This document shows, piece by piece, positions 1 to 9,048 of a stretch of 64,000 nucleotides of DNA. The notes beneath the pieces are model-generated. The model was not told the DNA's origin. It saw only the letters and a list, made by a program, of their open reading frames with translations, and did no database searches. How positions within the stretch are numbered: position 1 is the stretch's first letter; the number at the start of each line of letters is the position of its first letter. Position numbers and translations under genes: made by a program. Location of the stretch: positions 1 to 64,000 of the forward strand of contig CAZRBG010000018.1 of NCBI GenBank assembly GCA_964598225.1, in the 5' to 3' direction. The stretch is from SG8-4 sp964598225. Its GTDB lineage: Bacteria; Planctomycetota; Phycisphaerae; Sedimentisphaerales; Anaerobacaceae.

Positions 1-798
1 AACCCTTCCGCCAACGCTCATCCACCAAGCCACTGTACGCTTGTTTTGGGACTAGAAGAATTGGGAGCAAGACCGGTCTATTGCGTGCATTATGACAGGA
101 ATGATAGAAAGACGCATGTTAAGAAAGTAGATGAAGTTATTCAGGGAACGATAAGAAGAATCCCAGAAGCCTTTCTTTCACCCAAAGTCATTGTATGTGA
201 AGGACCAACGGAAATCGGTCTATTGAGGGCTTTTGAAAAGCAACAGATCACGGAGAAAGGTGACAAATACTCGTTTGCCTACAATAAAACGACAATCGTA
301 AACGGGGAAGGTTCTAGCGCAGCAGAAAGAGGCTACCACTTGGCAACACATGACTACAAGACTTGTCTTTTCGTTGATTCAGACAGGATGGACAAATGGA
401 GAATCGACAAAAGTGAATTGCTCTCAAAGGGAGTTCATATTGTCCACTGGGAGAATGACAATAACACCGAGATGCAAATATTCTCAGATGTTCCAAAAGG
501 CCAAATACGCTATCTGGTAGATTTGGTAAAAGAAAGTGAGAACGACGAGCAAGCTTTGTTGTGCTCCATAAACTCACATCTGGAGTTAAAGCTGAAATCG
601 TTAGATAAAATCAATGATTACGAAGATGAAAACTCGTTACGCAAGGCAGTTGCAAAGTCAGCTCATAAGAATGACTGGTACAAAACGGTGACAAAAGCTG
701 AAAGCCTTGGAAAACATCTGTTTAATATACCAGTCATGATGGAGACAGATTTCTACAAATGTTTTAATTCAATTCAAACTTGGGTGACAGATGAGTAA
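1..798 (+). CDS. OLD-family TOPRIM nuclease, C-terminal part (Gabija GajA-like), cut by window edge
   Basis: The reading frame is open from base 1, so the start and any N-terminal ABC-type ATPase domain lie upstream of the window. What remains is about 265 residues carrying a TOPRIM nuclease domain. It has the acidic motif VIVCEGPTE (about base 187-213) and, some 50 residues later, the metal-binding motif LFVDSDR (about base 367-387). This arrangement is typical of OLD-family ATP-dependent endonucleases, including GajA. The last 8 bp overlap the start of a UvrD-like helicase gene, and the pair TOPRIM/OLD plus UvrD helicase is the Gabija arrangement. In Gabija, GajA cleaves DNA during phage attack. 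The region is visibly AT-richer than the rest of the window, consistent with an acquired defence cassette. Without the ATPase half, GajA identity is likely but not proven. Confidence 0.75.
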   Translation, partial: NPSANAHPPSHCTLVLGLEELGARPVYCVHYDRNDRKTHVKKVDEVIQGTIRRIPEAFLSPKVIVCEGPTEIGLLRAFEKQQITEKGDKYSFAYNKTTIVNGEGSSAAERGYHLATHDYKTCLFVDSDRMDKWRIDKSELLSKGVHIVHWENDNNTEMQIFSDVPKGQIRYLVDLVKESENDEQALLCSINSHLELKLKSLDKINDYEDENSLRKAVAKSAHKNDWYKTVTKAESLGKHLFNIPVMMETDFYKCFNSIQTWVTDE

Positions 799-2173
799 GG
801 ATAACTCGCCTGAGAGCTTTGCGAAACAGAGACGAGCCGTTGTCGTAGCTCCAGCAGGATACGGAAAGACAGAATTGATTGCGCAATCTGTAGCTTGTTG
901 TGAAGGAAGACAACTTGTCTTGACTCACACTCATGCCGGAGTCGATAGCCTGAGAAGGCGACTCAGTCAGAAGTATAAGATTCATCATAACAAATACTGT
1001 GTTGAAACCATCCACTCTTTTGCACTCAGGTTTGCGGGCTCGTATCCTAAGACGACAGGATTGGAAATTAAGACACCGCAAGATGATACCGACTACGCAC
1101 AAATCATCTCTTCAGCAACTAAGCTATTTCAAACAAGACTGGGAAAGGATCTTCTTAGATACTCTTTCGTTGGTATATTCGTAGATGAATACCAGGATTG
1201 CGATATCAGCCAGCACTCTTTGATCAGTAATTTAGCCCAGATATTGCCGTGTAGAATTGTGGGGGATCCGCTCCAAGGAATCTATGATTTTGGAGACAAC
1301 AAAATAGTAAACTGGGATAACGACGTATTTCCGAATTTTGACCAACTCCCGGATTTAACAACACCCTACCGCTGGAAGGATACAAATGAGAAGCTGGGGG
1401 AGCGTATAGGAGAGCTGAGAAAGCAATTGCTCACACGAGAAGAAATTAAGTTTCGGTCTGTGATCCAAGACTCTTATCAAGAGATCATAAAATGCCTTTA
1501 TGATAGTAAGAATGAGGACTCAGTGTTTGTCATCTGTGAACCAAGTCCAAGCGCCAGATATTTCCCTCATGGGCTGGCCAAATCAATGAACAATACCTAT
1601 CACACGATTGAACCCTTAACCTCGCAAGACCTTTCCAACTATGCAAAAAAGATCGAGGAAGCCAAAGGCAAGAAAAGGCTTCAACATGTGGTAGACTTTT
1701 CTAAAATATGCCTAGCGAAGATTGCGAATCCTTGCAGGAAAGTGATAGCTCAAAACAGCAATCTGAGCGAAGGCGAGATTGCACTGAAACAGCATTTTCA
1801 GAATATAACAGACAACAACCATCTCATGCACGTATATGACCTGTTACTTTTCTTTGAAGAGGAATTTTCCCCGACCTTCAAAAGAAGGCAGTTGTGGCAG
1901 GAGATGAAGAAGGGCCTCTATGAACTCGTTTTCGGGCAGGAAGATACCCTCGAACATGCCGCATGGGACATCCGAAATCAATATCGATTCTATAGAAACA
2001 GGATACCCAAACGCTGCATATCTCGGACGGTGCTTCTAAAAGGCCTTCAGTGTGACCATGTGATAGTCGTCCGGCCGGAGTTGTTCGACAAGAAGAATCT
2101 ATATGTTGCATTAACGAGGGCTTCATCTAAGGTGACTATTATCTCGAATTCTAGAACGTGGTCGAATTACTGA
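791..2173 (+). CDS. UvrD/Rep-like superfamily 1 helicase (Gabija GajB-like)
   Basis: This 460-residue protein carries the SF1 helicase motifs in order. These are Walker A APAGYGKT (about residues 20-27), Walker B VDEYQD (131-136), motif III VGDPLQGIYDF (157-167), a motif IV-like segment TTPYRWKD (about 190), a motif V-like GLQCDHVIVV and motif VI YVALTRA near the C-terminus. It is shorter than housekeeping UvrD/PcrA (about 700 residues) but matches the roughly 500-residue GajB helicases. The ATG overlaps the upstream TOPRIM nuclease gene by 8 bp, so the two are probably translationally coupled. The helicase would partner the nuclease in anti-phage defence. Codon and base use are AT-rich like the upstream gene and unlike the downstream genes. 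Confidence 0.8.
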   Translation: MSKDNSPESFAKQRRAVVVAPAGYGKTELIAQSVACCEGRQLVLTHTHAGVDSLRRRLSQKYKIHHNKYCVETIHSFALRFAGSYPKTTGLEIKTPQDDTDYAQIISSATKLFQTRLGKDLLRYSFVGIFVDEYQDCDISQHSLISNLAQILPCRIVGDPLQGIYDFGDNKIVNWDNDVFPNFDQLPDLTTPYRWKDTNEKLGERIGELRKQLLTREEIKFRSVIQDSYQEIIKCLYDSKNEDSVFVICEPSPSARYFPHGLAKSMNNTYHTIEPLTSQDLSNYAKKIEEAKGKKRLQHVVDFSKICLAKIANPCRKVIAQNSNLSEGEIALKQHFQNITDNNHLMHVYDLLLFFEEEFSPTFKRRQLWQEMKKGLYELVFGQEDTLEHAAWDIRNQYRFYRNRIPKRCISRTVLLKGLQCDHVIVVRPELFDKKNLYVALTRASSKVTIISNSRTWSNY

Positions 2174-2255
2174 ATAGTCAGTTGCTGTTAACAGTTTCTT
2201 GTGATCCCACCAATACGATGTCCACGAATCTTTTCACCTATTAAGAAGATTATGC

Positions 2256-2284
2256 TTGAAAAATGGGACGGATCGTGGTATAAT
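2256..2284 (+). promoter_or_regulatory. Extended -10 promoter upstream of the GH5-like gene
   Basis: TTGAAA at 2256-2261, a 17-bp spacer and TATAAT at 2279-2284. A TG dinucleotide sits one base before the -10 hexamer (TGGTATAAT). It points toward the GH5-like gene at 2658 and would give a leader of about 370 nt. The TGG-TA form of the -10 recurs at other promoters in the window. Confidence 0.6.
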
Positions 2285-2503
2285 ATATACCTAACTAAGT
2301 AAAACTGTTTAGTTTTGAGTTGATGAAAAGCAGGCTGCAGAATATAGGAGACAGCAGTATCAGGCAAGCGTGGAGCGAATAGGGGGATCAGCAAATCTGG
2401 ATAACAGGGTGTGGAGACTAGGAAATCATGGCATTCATTATTGAATATTATATCTGTGCTCTCGGTTCCCGCATTGATTCAGTCTCGATCCCCTCTTAAA
2501 AAA

Positions 2504-2557
2504 CTGGATTCCCGCCCGTTCGGCGTTGCTCAGGGCGGGCTCTCGGCGGGAATGACG
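2504..2557. repeat. Dispersed palindromic repeat (GGATTCC...GGAATGAC type), copy 1
   Basis: The ends form a perfect 9-bp inverted repeat, ATTCCCGCC (2508-2516) with GGCGGGAAT (2545-2553). The outer sequence CTGGATTCC...GGAATGAC matches the repeats at 40551-40617 and 60273-60338. It lies in an untranslated leader. Confidence 0.6.
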
Positions 2558-2657
2558 ACCTGATAGCGGGACCGAGCTTTAGGTTGACGTTTTGGGGAAA
2601 AACGTCAAAATGGTATCAGTCATTCTGTGTCAAAGACAAGATATAGAGGGTATTGCC

Positions 2658-4556
2658 ATGAGGCTTGATTACGAACTGGTCGCACACAGGGCATTTCTTG
2701 CGGTCCTTAATATAGTTTTGCTGACGAATGCTGTTCAGGCGCGCGAGGAACTCACTCTTGCCAAGGGGCTTATCCTCGACCTCAATGCCGACCGAGGCGT
2801 CGAGGTCGTCGATGGGCGCGTCGCTTCGTGGCGCAATCAGGCGGACTCGAAGGCCAAAGAATTCGTCGCTACAAGAGACGCAAGCCACAAGAAAGGCACC
2901 GGCCGTCCCGTTTTGAAGGAGGGAATCCCGGCGATTGGCGGTCACAATGCCGTGGTGTTCAAGCGACAGGAGCTGATCAACTTCGAAGAGGACGCTTTCG
3001 ATCATTTGACGACCGGCAGCGGCTACACTTGGACCGCGGTGATGCGTGTTTATCCTCAGGTCTCGGGTCTCAAGGACGTTAATTCATTCTTCGGCAATTT
3101 GAAAAACGGCGGAAAGTACGAAGGCTTTTGGGCCGGTCTTAAGGACGATAACATGCTCTGGATGGGTTCTCGAAACGGCATAACTTTCGGCCGGTGGGAC
3201 GACAACAATCCCCAGGTGCTCGGTCCCAGGCTTGAGGTCAATCGCTATTACGTTATTGCCGGGCGAATGGGCGCCGGAACCGGAAAAGTCAAGATCGAGC
3301 TGTTCGTCGACGAGGCCAAGCCCGCGTCTTCCAAGCCTTACCCCGTAAATCCCAATGGCAATCCGTCCAAGATGGCAATCGGACAGGAACGGGATGCGAC
3401 GAACCATCCCGGCCACGAGTCCTTCGACGGTGAAATAGCCCGACTGTTAATGTGGGAGCGCCCGCTGACCGACGGGGAGTTAAAGAAAACCTTCTCTTCC
3501 TTAAAGAAGTTCTACTCGTTGTCGAAAGAGATGAAGACCGTTCGAGTCTCCGATGATGGGAGCAGGTTTGTATTCGAGGAGACCGACGAGACTTTTACGC
3601 CGTGGGGCTTCAATTACGACCATGACGAAAACGGACGGCTGCTGGAAGACTATTGGGATGGCGAGTGGCCCAAAGTGCAGGAAGATTTCCGTAAAATGAA
3701 AGAACTCGGCGCCAATGTTGTTAGGATTCATTTACAAACCGGCAAATTCATGCCGGAGCCCGAGAAACTTGACACCACCGCCCTGGACCGACTGGCCCGG
3801 CTGGTGAAGCTGGCCGAACGCACCGGGCTCTATCTCGATATCACCGGGCTGGGGTGCTATCACAAGCAGGACGTGCCGCAATGGTACGATACTTTGGATG
3901 AGGCGGAGCGCTGGGAGGTGCAGGCGCGATTCTGGGCGGCGATAGCCGAAACCTGCGCGGACAGTCCGGCGGTTTTCTGTTACGACCTGATGAACGAGCC
4001 GATTCTCGCCGGCGCGAAAAAGAAAGAGACCGACTGGCTTGCGGGGGATTTCGGCGGCAAGCATTTTGTGCAGCGAATCACCCTCGATCTTGCCGGGCGC
4101 ACGAGAAAAGAGGTAGCCAAAGCATGGGTTGATAAGCTTGTTGCGGCGATACGCAAACACGATAAGCGCCATGCGATAACGGTCGGCGCCATACCCTGGG
4201 CTCACACGTGGCCGAACGCAAAGCCCCTCTTTTACTCGAAGCATGTGAGCGAGAATCTCGATTTTGCCTGCGTCCACTTCTATCCGAAAAAAGGCAAGGT
4301 TGAAAAAGCGCTGAAGGCGCTGGCGGTCTACGATATCGGCAAGCCGCTCGTGATAGAAGAAATGTTCCCGCTCAAATGCGGTCTGGAAGAGCTGGAGAGC
4401 TTCATAGATTCATCACGCGGAATAGCCGACGGCTGGATCGGCTTCTATTGGGGTAAGACGCCCGACCAGTGCCGAAAGTCCGGAACCCTGCCCGGCGCCG
4501 TAACGGCCAACTGGCTGGAATTTTTCAGAGACAAAGCCACTTCAATAAAAAAGTAA
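2658..4556 (+). CDS. Secreted LamG-like plus GH5-like glycoside hydrolase
   Basis: The 632-residue protein starts with a signal peptide (MRLDYELVAHRAF... cleaved near NAVQA). The ATG at 2658 was chosen because AGAGGG lies 8 bp upstream and it gives a clean signal peptide; an earlier in-frame start at 2592 would place extra residues before it. Residues about 25-300 resemble a concanavalin A-like/LamG jellyroll, probably for carbohydrate binding. Residues about 310-632 look like a GH5-type TIM barrel: an N-terminal strand with TPWGFNYDHDENG, then NVVRIHLQ, the acid/base motif YDLMNEP, and a late VIEEMFP glutamate as candidate nucleophile. GH5 enzymes are retaining endo-glycanases (cellulase, mannanase and others). 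The substrate cannot be read from sequence. It converges on a modular LamG gene across a shared hairpin. Confidence 0.8.
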   Translation: MRLDYELVAHRAFLAVLNIVLLTNAVQAREELTLAKGLILDLNADRGVEVVDGRVASWRNQADSKAKEFVATRDASHKKGTGRPVLKEGIPAIGGHNAVVFKRQELINFEEDAFDHLTTGSGYTWTAVMRVYPQVSGLKDVNSFFGNLKNGGKYEGFWAGLKDDNMLWMGSRNGITFGRWDDNNPQVLGPRLEVNRYYVIAGRMGAGTGKVKIELFVDEAKPASSKPYPVNPNGNPSKMAIGQERDATNHPGHESFDGEIARLLMWERPLTDGELKKTFSSLKKFYSLSKEMKTVRVSDDGSRFVFEETDETFTPWGFNYDHDENGRLLEDYWDGEWPKVQEDFRKMKELGANVVRIHLQTGKFMPEPEKLDTTALDRLARLVKLAERTGLYLDITGLGCYHKQDVPQWYDTLDEAERWEVQARFWAAIAETCADSPAVFCYDLMNEPILAGAKKKETDWLAGDFGGKHFVQRITLDLAGRTRKEVAKAWVDKLVAAIRKHDKRHAITVGAIPWAHTWPNAKPLFYSKHVSENLDFACVHFYPKKGKVEKALKALAVYDIGKPLVIEEMFPLKCGLEELESFIDSSRGIADGWIGFYWGKTPDQCRKSGTLPGAVTANWLEFFRDKATSIKK

Positions 4557-4584
4557 GGTGTGCAAAATGAGTTTTGCACACCTT
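4555..4584. terminator. Bidirectional hairpin between convergent genes
   Basis: A perfect 13-bp inverted repeat, AAGGTGTGCAAAA (4555-4567) and TTTTGCACACCTT (4572-4584), with loop TGAG. It overlaps the stop codon of the GH5-like gene and lies 20 bp from the end of the convergent gene. There is no long U-tract, but A/T runs flank the loop, and the position fits termination from both sides. Confidence 0.65.
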
Positions 4585-4604
4585 ACCGAGACATTACTGT
4601 AAAT

Positions 4605-7415
4605 CTATCGAATCAGGCGTATATCATCGAAATACACTTCGCCTGAGCCGCCGGCGGCCGGAACGTTCTTCGTGCCGAAGCCGATAGTCATCGTGCTTAT
4701 GTTGGCAAGGTCGACGCCCTGATCGGCAAACCTCGTCAGGTCGATAGGCCACTCGGTCCATGAGCCTACCTGCGTCGCAGCGGGATCATCATGATAGACC
4801 ACGGCTGTGCCGTTGAGAGCTACAAACATCTTCTCGGCGGCGTTGCTCGAATTGCCGCGGAACCATAGTGACAACTGTGTCACGCCCTGTTCGGTCCAGT
4901 TCCGCCTTTCCAGCGCCAGAGTCGACTCGGAGATCTTCGAGTTGGTGTCATAGACATATTTCATCGACTGGCGCCCGTTGCGAACGACCGATTGCTCGGC
5001 ATACGGAGGCATCTCATTGGCAGTGAGAGCCCCGTTTGTCGGAATTCCATAACCGTCGGTCCAGCTTGAGAATATCGTGTTGCTCGCCGGATTAGCCGGA
5101 TCGATGTCATTGTAGGACTCGAAGTCATCTACGACGATGTAGTCCGCCACCGTGAAGCTCCAGACGCTTCCTGTAGTGACTGTTCCGTCGTTGTTGTTCT
5201 CGTCGACGCGCCAGAAGTAGGGTCCGCCACCCCACTCAACGCCTTCGGGAGGCGAGTAAGTGGTCGCGCTCTGGCTGCCGCGATAGACTCCCGATGTATC
5301 GGATGTGTCGGCGTTGGCCACGGCGTCTCTGTCGGTGCCGAAGTAAACCTCATGCTGTGTCGCTCTGTCGCCGCGAGACCAGCTAAGAGGCAACGCATCA
5401 CTTATGTTGACCGTGGCTCCGTCACCGGGTGAGCGGTTCCAGGCGAGCAATGGATCGACTCTCATAACCTGCTTGATTTCGTCCTCAGTCAACGGCTTGT
5501 CGTAGATTCGCACGTCGTCCATCAGTCCGGTGAAAGGGCGGTCATGCCAGGGGGCTTCGCCGATTCTGACTTCGCCGGACGTTGCCGTGTCGACAGGCTC
5601 GTCCAGGTTGGCGCTGATCAGTTCCTTCTCGCCGTCCACATAAAGCTCGATTTCGTTGACATTCGGCGTACCGTCGTCGGTAAGCACCCCTGCGACATGA
5701 TGCCATTGGCCGTCGCGCAGGTCGGTCATGCCTACCTGATAGCCGCCGTTGACTTCGATCCGAAGGGCGCCGTTAGTGCCGTTGCTTGCCTGGACGCGGA
5801 ATATCCACTTCTGTCCGGGAGAATTAGTTCCCCAGGATGCGATTTCGCCGGTAGTCTCGGTCCTGATCCAGGCGCTGACCGTTCGGGAACCCGTGCCGGT
5901 GACGCCGGCGCAGGCCGTCTCGACCAGGTCTTCGGAACCGTCAAATTCCAGAGCGCCGCCGGCGTAGCCGTCCACCCACTGCGGGTCGCCGGTGATCGTG
6001 CCGTGATTGTCGCCGCCGGAATAGTCGACCGCCGTTGTGCCGGCCCATTCATCGAGCTTCCACCAGCCGACAAGACTGGGATCGCTGACGGCTATTACCG
6101 GCACGGTCCTGAAGCTCCAGACGTCGCCGGCATGAGTTTCGGCACCATCGAACTCATCGACCTTCCAGTAATAGACCGTCTCTTTCTCGAGCGGGCCCGG
6201 ATCGAAGGGTGGGTTCACCGCCGGTCCCTTGTACGTGGTCGGAGCACCGGCCTCAACGTCGGCGGCGTCTCGTCCCAGATAGACGTGGTGCAGCTTCGTG
6301 CCGAAACCGGGCGTCCAGCTCAGGGCAGTGCTTGTCTGCTCGAACATGGCGCCGTCAATGGGATTAGGTTCGTACGCTGTCTTGGGCGGAACCCAGAAGC
6401 TCCAGATATCTCCCTTCCAGGGGCTGTTCGGATCGGCGTCGTTGACCTCATCAATGCGCCAGTAGTAAGTCGTGCCAGGCACGAGACCGTCGGGAACGGG
6501 ATATCCCGGGAAGCCCACGATAAGTTTCGCCTCCGTCTGGTTGCCTACATAAGTATGAGCGGCGCCTTCGTTAACGTCGTCAAAATTGTCACCAATGTAC
6601 ACATCGTGTGAGACGGCGAAAGGCCCCGGCTTCCATTCCATTGTTGCCCATGTGTCGGTGTACATTTCGCCGTCGGCTGGTGTTGGTCCCCAGGCTTGGG
6701 GCTGTACTTTGCCTTCCATAGCGGTCATTATTTCCGGCACCGACAAGGCATGGTCATACATCCTCACGTCGTCGATCGCACCGATCCAGTCGGAACCCCA
6801 TCCGTCAGAGCCGATGAGGACAGGCGTCGGGCTGCTGGTAATCGCCCCCATCGGGGTATCGTTAGTCTGCTCTCCGTTGAGATAGGCTGTCAGCGTTGTG
6901 CCGTCGTACGAACATGCGATATGTGCCCATTCGTAGCGTTCCAGGTTTCTGCCGACGTGTGCCCAGGCTCTCGGCGACGTATTGAACGTAAACGACATGT
7001 AGGGCGTCGGCGCGCCCTGGCCCCAGCCGTATCGAACCTGAAAGCTCCAACTGGGGCTCGACCCGGCCAGCGCCTTGCACATCGGGGCCGTCGTAGTGGC
7101 ATTTCCTTCCGGGTCATCGGCGTCAGGCCTTATCCACATGGCTATGGAGATCGGCCCCGTGATGTCCAGACTGGCATCGCTGCCGCAGTCTATATAGTCA
7201 CCGTCGCCGCTGAATTCCATAGCCTGGCCCGCCCTTCCGGGGATCCACACTGGATCGCCCGAGATGGTCCCGTCGTTGCCGTTGCCGCTCGAATCAGCAA
7301 CAGTACCGCCCGGCCCATCGTCGAGTGTCCAGTGGGCCACCAGATCGGCCGAGGCCGTACCCGAAAGGATCAGCACAAAAACAGATACAATTAGACAGAT
7401 CAATTCTCTACTCAT
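4605..7415 (-). CDS. Modular secreted LamG/Fn3-like protein with C-terminal DDFESY domain, paralog 1
   Basis: A 936-residue exported protein. The start at 7415 is fixed by AAGGAGGA at 7421-7428, 5 bp upstream; a start at 7448 would be possible but lacks a ribosome site. After a signal peptide ending near TASA come a LamG jellyroll (about 25-230), two Fn3-like units with the recurring SHDVYIGDNFDDVNEG and PGTTYYWRIDEVND motifs (about 238-445), a second LamG (about 450-655), a third Fn3-like unit (about 665-760) and a C-terminal beta-sandwich starting DDFESYND and ending VYFDDIRLIR. No catalytic residues, dockerin or PEP-CTERM anchor are visible. The domains suggest binding to polysaccharide or cell surface. 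It has four paralogs in this window. Confidence 0.85.
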   Translation of the reverse strand: MSRELICLIVSVFVLILSGTASADLVAHWTLDDGPGGTVADSSGNGNDGTISGDPVWIPGRAGQAMEFSGDGDYIDCGSDASLDITGPISIAMWIRPDADDPEGNATTTAPMCKALAGSSPSWSFQVRYGWGQGAPTPYMSFTFNTSPRAWAHVGRNLERYEWAHIACSYDGTTLTAYLNGEQTNDTPMGAITSSPTPVLIGSDGWGSDWIGAIDDVRMYDHALSVPEIMTAMEGKVQPQAWGPTPADGEMYTDTWATMEWKPGPFAVSHDVYIGDNFDDVNEGAAHTYVGNQTEAKLIVGFPGYPVPDGLVPGTTYYWRIDEVNDADPNSPWKGDIWSFWVPPKTAYEPNPIDGAMFEQTSTALSWTPGFGTKLHHVYLGRDAADVEAGAPTTYKGPAVNPPFDPGPLEKETVYYWKVDEFDGAETHAGDVWSFRTVPVIAVSDPSLVGWWKLDEWAGTTAVDYSGGDNHGTITGDPQWVDGYAGGALEFDGSEDLVETACAGVTGTGSRTVSAWIRTETTGEIASWGTNSPGQKWIFRVQASNGTNGALRIEVNGGYQVGMTDLRDGQWHHVAGVLTDDGTPNVNEIELYVDGEKELISANLDEPVDTATSGEVRIGEAPWHDRPFTGLMDDVRIYDKPLTEDEIKQVMRVDPLLAWNRSPGDGATVNISDALPLSWSRGDRATQHEVYFGTDRDAVANADTSDTSGVYRGSQSATTYSPPEGVEWGGGPYFWRVDENNNDGTVTTGSVWSFTVADYIVVDDFESYNDIDPANPASNTIFSSWTDGYGIPTNGALTANEMPPYAEQSVVRNGRQSMKYVYDTNSKISESTLALERRNWTEQGVTQLSLWFRGNSSNAAEKMFVALNGTAVVYHDDPAATQVGSWTEWPIDLTRFADQGVDLANISTMTIGFGTKNVPAAGGSGEVYFDDIRLIR

Positions 7416-7634
7416 GACAATCCTCCTTACAACTGAACAGGTTGACAATGATTACACACTTTTTTTGTAATCTATAGCATTTGCGGTCTTTTGGAATGAT
7501 CTGGAAGCTTTGGTGATACCTCCTTCAAATTGCGGCCAGAAATGAGTTACCGTCCGACAAGGTGCTCGTCTCGAAGAGGCCGTTGAGATTCCGGCCGCCC
7601 GAATTCCCAACGCCTGCAGTTGCATATATCGCCA

Positions 7635-7664
7635 TTTATAACACCAAAGATAAGGTTCTGTCAA
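7635..7664 (-). promoter_or_regulatory. Extended -10 promoter of LamG paralog 1
   Basis: On the minus strand, TTGACA (7659-7664) and TATAAA (7635-7640) are separated by 18 bp, with TG one base before the -10. The same spacing and TGn element occur before all five paralogs. It predicts a leader of roughly 210 nt. Confidence 0.65.
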
Positions 7665-7684
7665 GAAAAACTCTTCTTGAAGAG

Positions 7685-7706
7685 AAAAAAAGGCTTTTTC
7701 AGCCTT
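7685..7706 (-). terminator. Minus-strand intrinsic terminator-like hairpin
   Basis: Read on the minus strand, AAGGCT-GAAAA-AGCCTT is followed by TTTTT. No minus-strand gene ends here. It lies just upstream of the LamG promoter and would stop antisense transcripts coming across mnmA. Confidence 0.45.
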
Positions 7707-7827
7707 CCCGCCGCCTGAAAACCAAACCCGTTAGCCTGAATATGGGTATAGCGGGTCCGGGTAACTGCGTAACGGATGTTACTGAAATCTGTTGATAAAT
7801 TGCGATCGAATAGTAAGGTTGCTCTCT

Positions 7828-8949
7828 ATGACGACCTATAACCGAAGAATGAAGCTGATGGAGCCGAGTTTTAAGCCGTGGGAGCCTGAGAAAGATCACT
7901 CGCGGCAAATTGCCGTACTGATGAGTGGCGGCGTCGACAGCAGCGTCACAGCTCATCTTCTCAAAGAGCAGGGCCGGGACGTCCTCGGTGTTACTATGAA
8001 AATCCCCGTCTCATGCGGCTCCAAAGCCAGAGGCTGCTGCGGAGCGGATGCCGCTTTTGTCTGCCGTGAACTGGGCATTCCCCATTACTTTGTGGACGTT
8101 ACCGAAGACTTCCGGGAGATGATAGTAGAAAAATTCAGGAGATCGTACGCCAGAGGCGAAACTCCCAACCCGTGCGTGGACTGCAACACAATCCTGAAGT
8201 TCTCGTTGTTATGGGATTTCCTTGAGGAAGAATTTGGAATTCGTCATCTGGCTACGGGGCATTATGCGCGGATTTCCAGGAGCGAAGGACGGTCTTATCT
8301 CGGCAGGGCGAAGGATAAGACGAAAGACCAGAGCTATTTCATATACGGCATAGGACCGGATAAACTTGACCGGTTCGTTCTACCGCTGGGCGAGCTGACC
8401 AAAGAGCGGGTCAGGTCGATTGCCGGGCGGTTGAATTTGACGGTAGCGGAAAAAGCCGAGAGTATGGAATTGTGCTTCGCCGGGGAGGGTGATTACAGGG
8501 CCGCTCTGACCGGCTCCGAAGCGAACACCGGCGGCGACATCACAGATATGCAAGGCAACAAGATAGGCACGCACAAAGGAATCGCCAATTACACGCTCGG
8601 TCAAAGGAAGGGAATCGGTTTTGCAGGCGGCAAACCGCTCTACGTAGGCAGAATAAACGCCCGGAAAAATACAATCGCACTGGGAACCAGAGATGAAATC
8701 AGCGGGGCCGTAATTAGAGCAAACCGGATCAACACACTCATACCGGAAGAACTCGTCGCGGCAAACCGCGTATTCGGCAAGATCCGCTCGTACGGCGAGC
8801 CGGCGCCGTGCAAAATCATCTCCGTAAAGGACGATTGCATGACCGTCGAATTCGACGAGCCTCAATTTGCACCGTGCCCGGGCCAAAGGCTCGTTTTGTA
8901 CAATGCCGACAAGAATATCATCGCAGGCGGGACGATTTTCTCAGAATGA
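7828..8949 (+). CDS. mnmA: tRNA-specific 2-thiouridylase MnmA
   Basis: MnmA transfers sulfur to U34 of Lys, Glu and Gln tRNAs using ATP in the cytoplasm. The 373-residue protein has the PP-loop SGGVDSS at residues 33-39 for ATP. The first catalytic cysteine lies in NPCVDCN (C116) and the second in SMELCFAG (C216), and a QSYFIYG segment and a C-terminal beta-barrel follow. The length fits the family. The ATG at 7828 has AAGG 9 bp upstream; a TTG at 7792 would add 12 residues. It stands alone, divergent from the LamG gene. The sequence GICF usual around the second cysteine is MELCF here, a mild variation. Confidence 0.93.
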   Translation: MTTYNRRMKLMEPSFKPWEPEKDHSRQIAVLMSGGVDSSVTAHLLKEQGRDVLGVTMKIPVSCGSKARGCCGADAAFVCRELGIPHYFVDVTEDFREMIVEKFRRSYARGETPNPCVDCNTILKFSLLWDFLEEEFGIRHLATGHYARISRSEGRSYLGRAKDKTKDQSYFIYGIGPDKLDRFVLPLGELTKERVRSIAGRLNLTVAEKAESMELCFAGEGDYRAALTGSEANTGGDITDMQGNKIGTHKGIANYTLGQRKGIGFAGGKPLYVGRINARKNTIALGTRDEISGAVIRANRINTLIPEELVAANRVFGKIRSYGEPAPCKIISVKDDCMTVEFDEPQFAPCPGQRLVLYNADKNIIAGGTIFSE

Positions 8950-8968
8950 AGAAAGAAATATTAGAATT

Positions 8969-8999
8969 TTGAACACATACTACCTCATAATGGTATAGT
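8969..8999 (+). promoter_or_regulatory. Putative extended -10 promoter of the YHS lipoprotein gene
   Basis: TTGAAC (8969-8974) and TATAGT (8994-8999) with TG one base before the -10. The 19-bp spacing is long. The ATG lies about 50 bp downstream. Confidence 0.4.
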
Positions 9000-9048
9000 A
9001 ACATCTGGAACAGAAAGTTTTGGAACTTTTTAGAAAGGGCAAGAAATT

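Larger units (their letters stand above)
2174..2657. other. Intergenic region with promoter, long leader and palindromic repeat
   Basis: No coding sequence is supported here. It holds a near-consensus promoter (2256-2284), an untranslated leader of about 370 bp leading to the GH5-like gene, and a dispersed palindrome (2504-2557). It also marks the change from the AT-rich defence pair to the GC-richer chromosome. Confidence 0.6.
7416..7827. other. Divergent intergenic region between LamG paralog 1 and mnmA
   Basis: No gene is supported. It holds the leftward LamG promoter (7635-7664), its roughly 210-nt leader with an internal Shine-Dalgarno-like box (complement of 7518-7526), a minus-strand terminator-like hairpin (7685-7706) and the upstream region of mnmA. 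Confidence 0.55.

Noticed and set aside
5544..6611. Long plus-strand frame opposite the first LamG gene
   Set aside because: It has no family motifs, lies entirely opposite a well-supported gene with a ribosome site and signal peptide, and is the shadow expected in GC-rich sequence.
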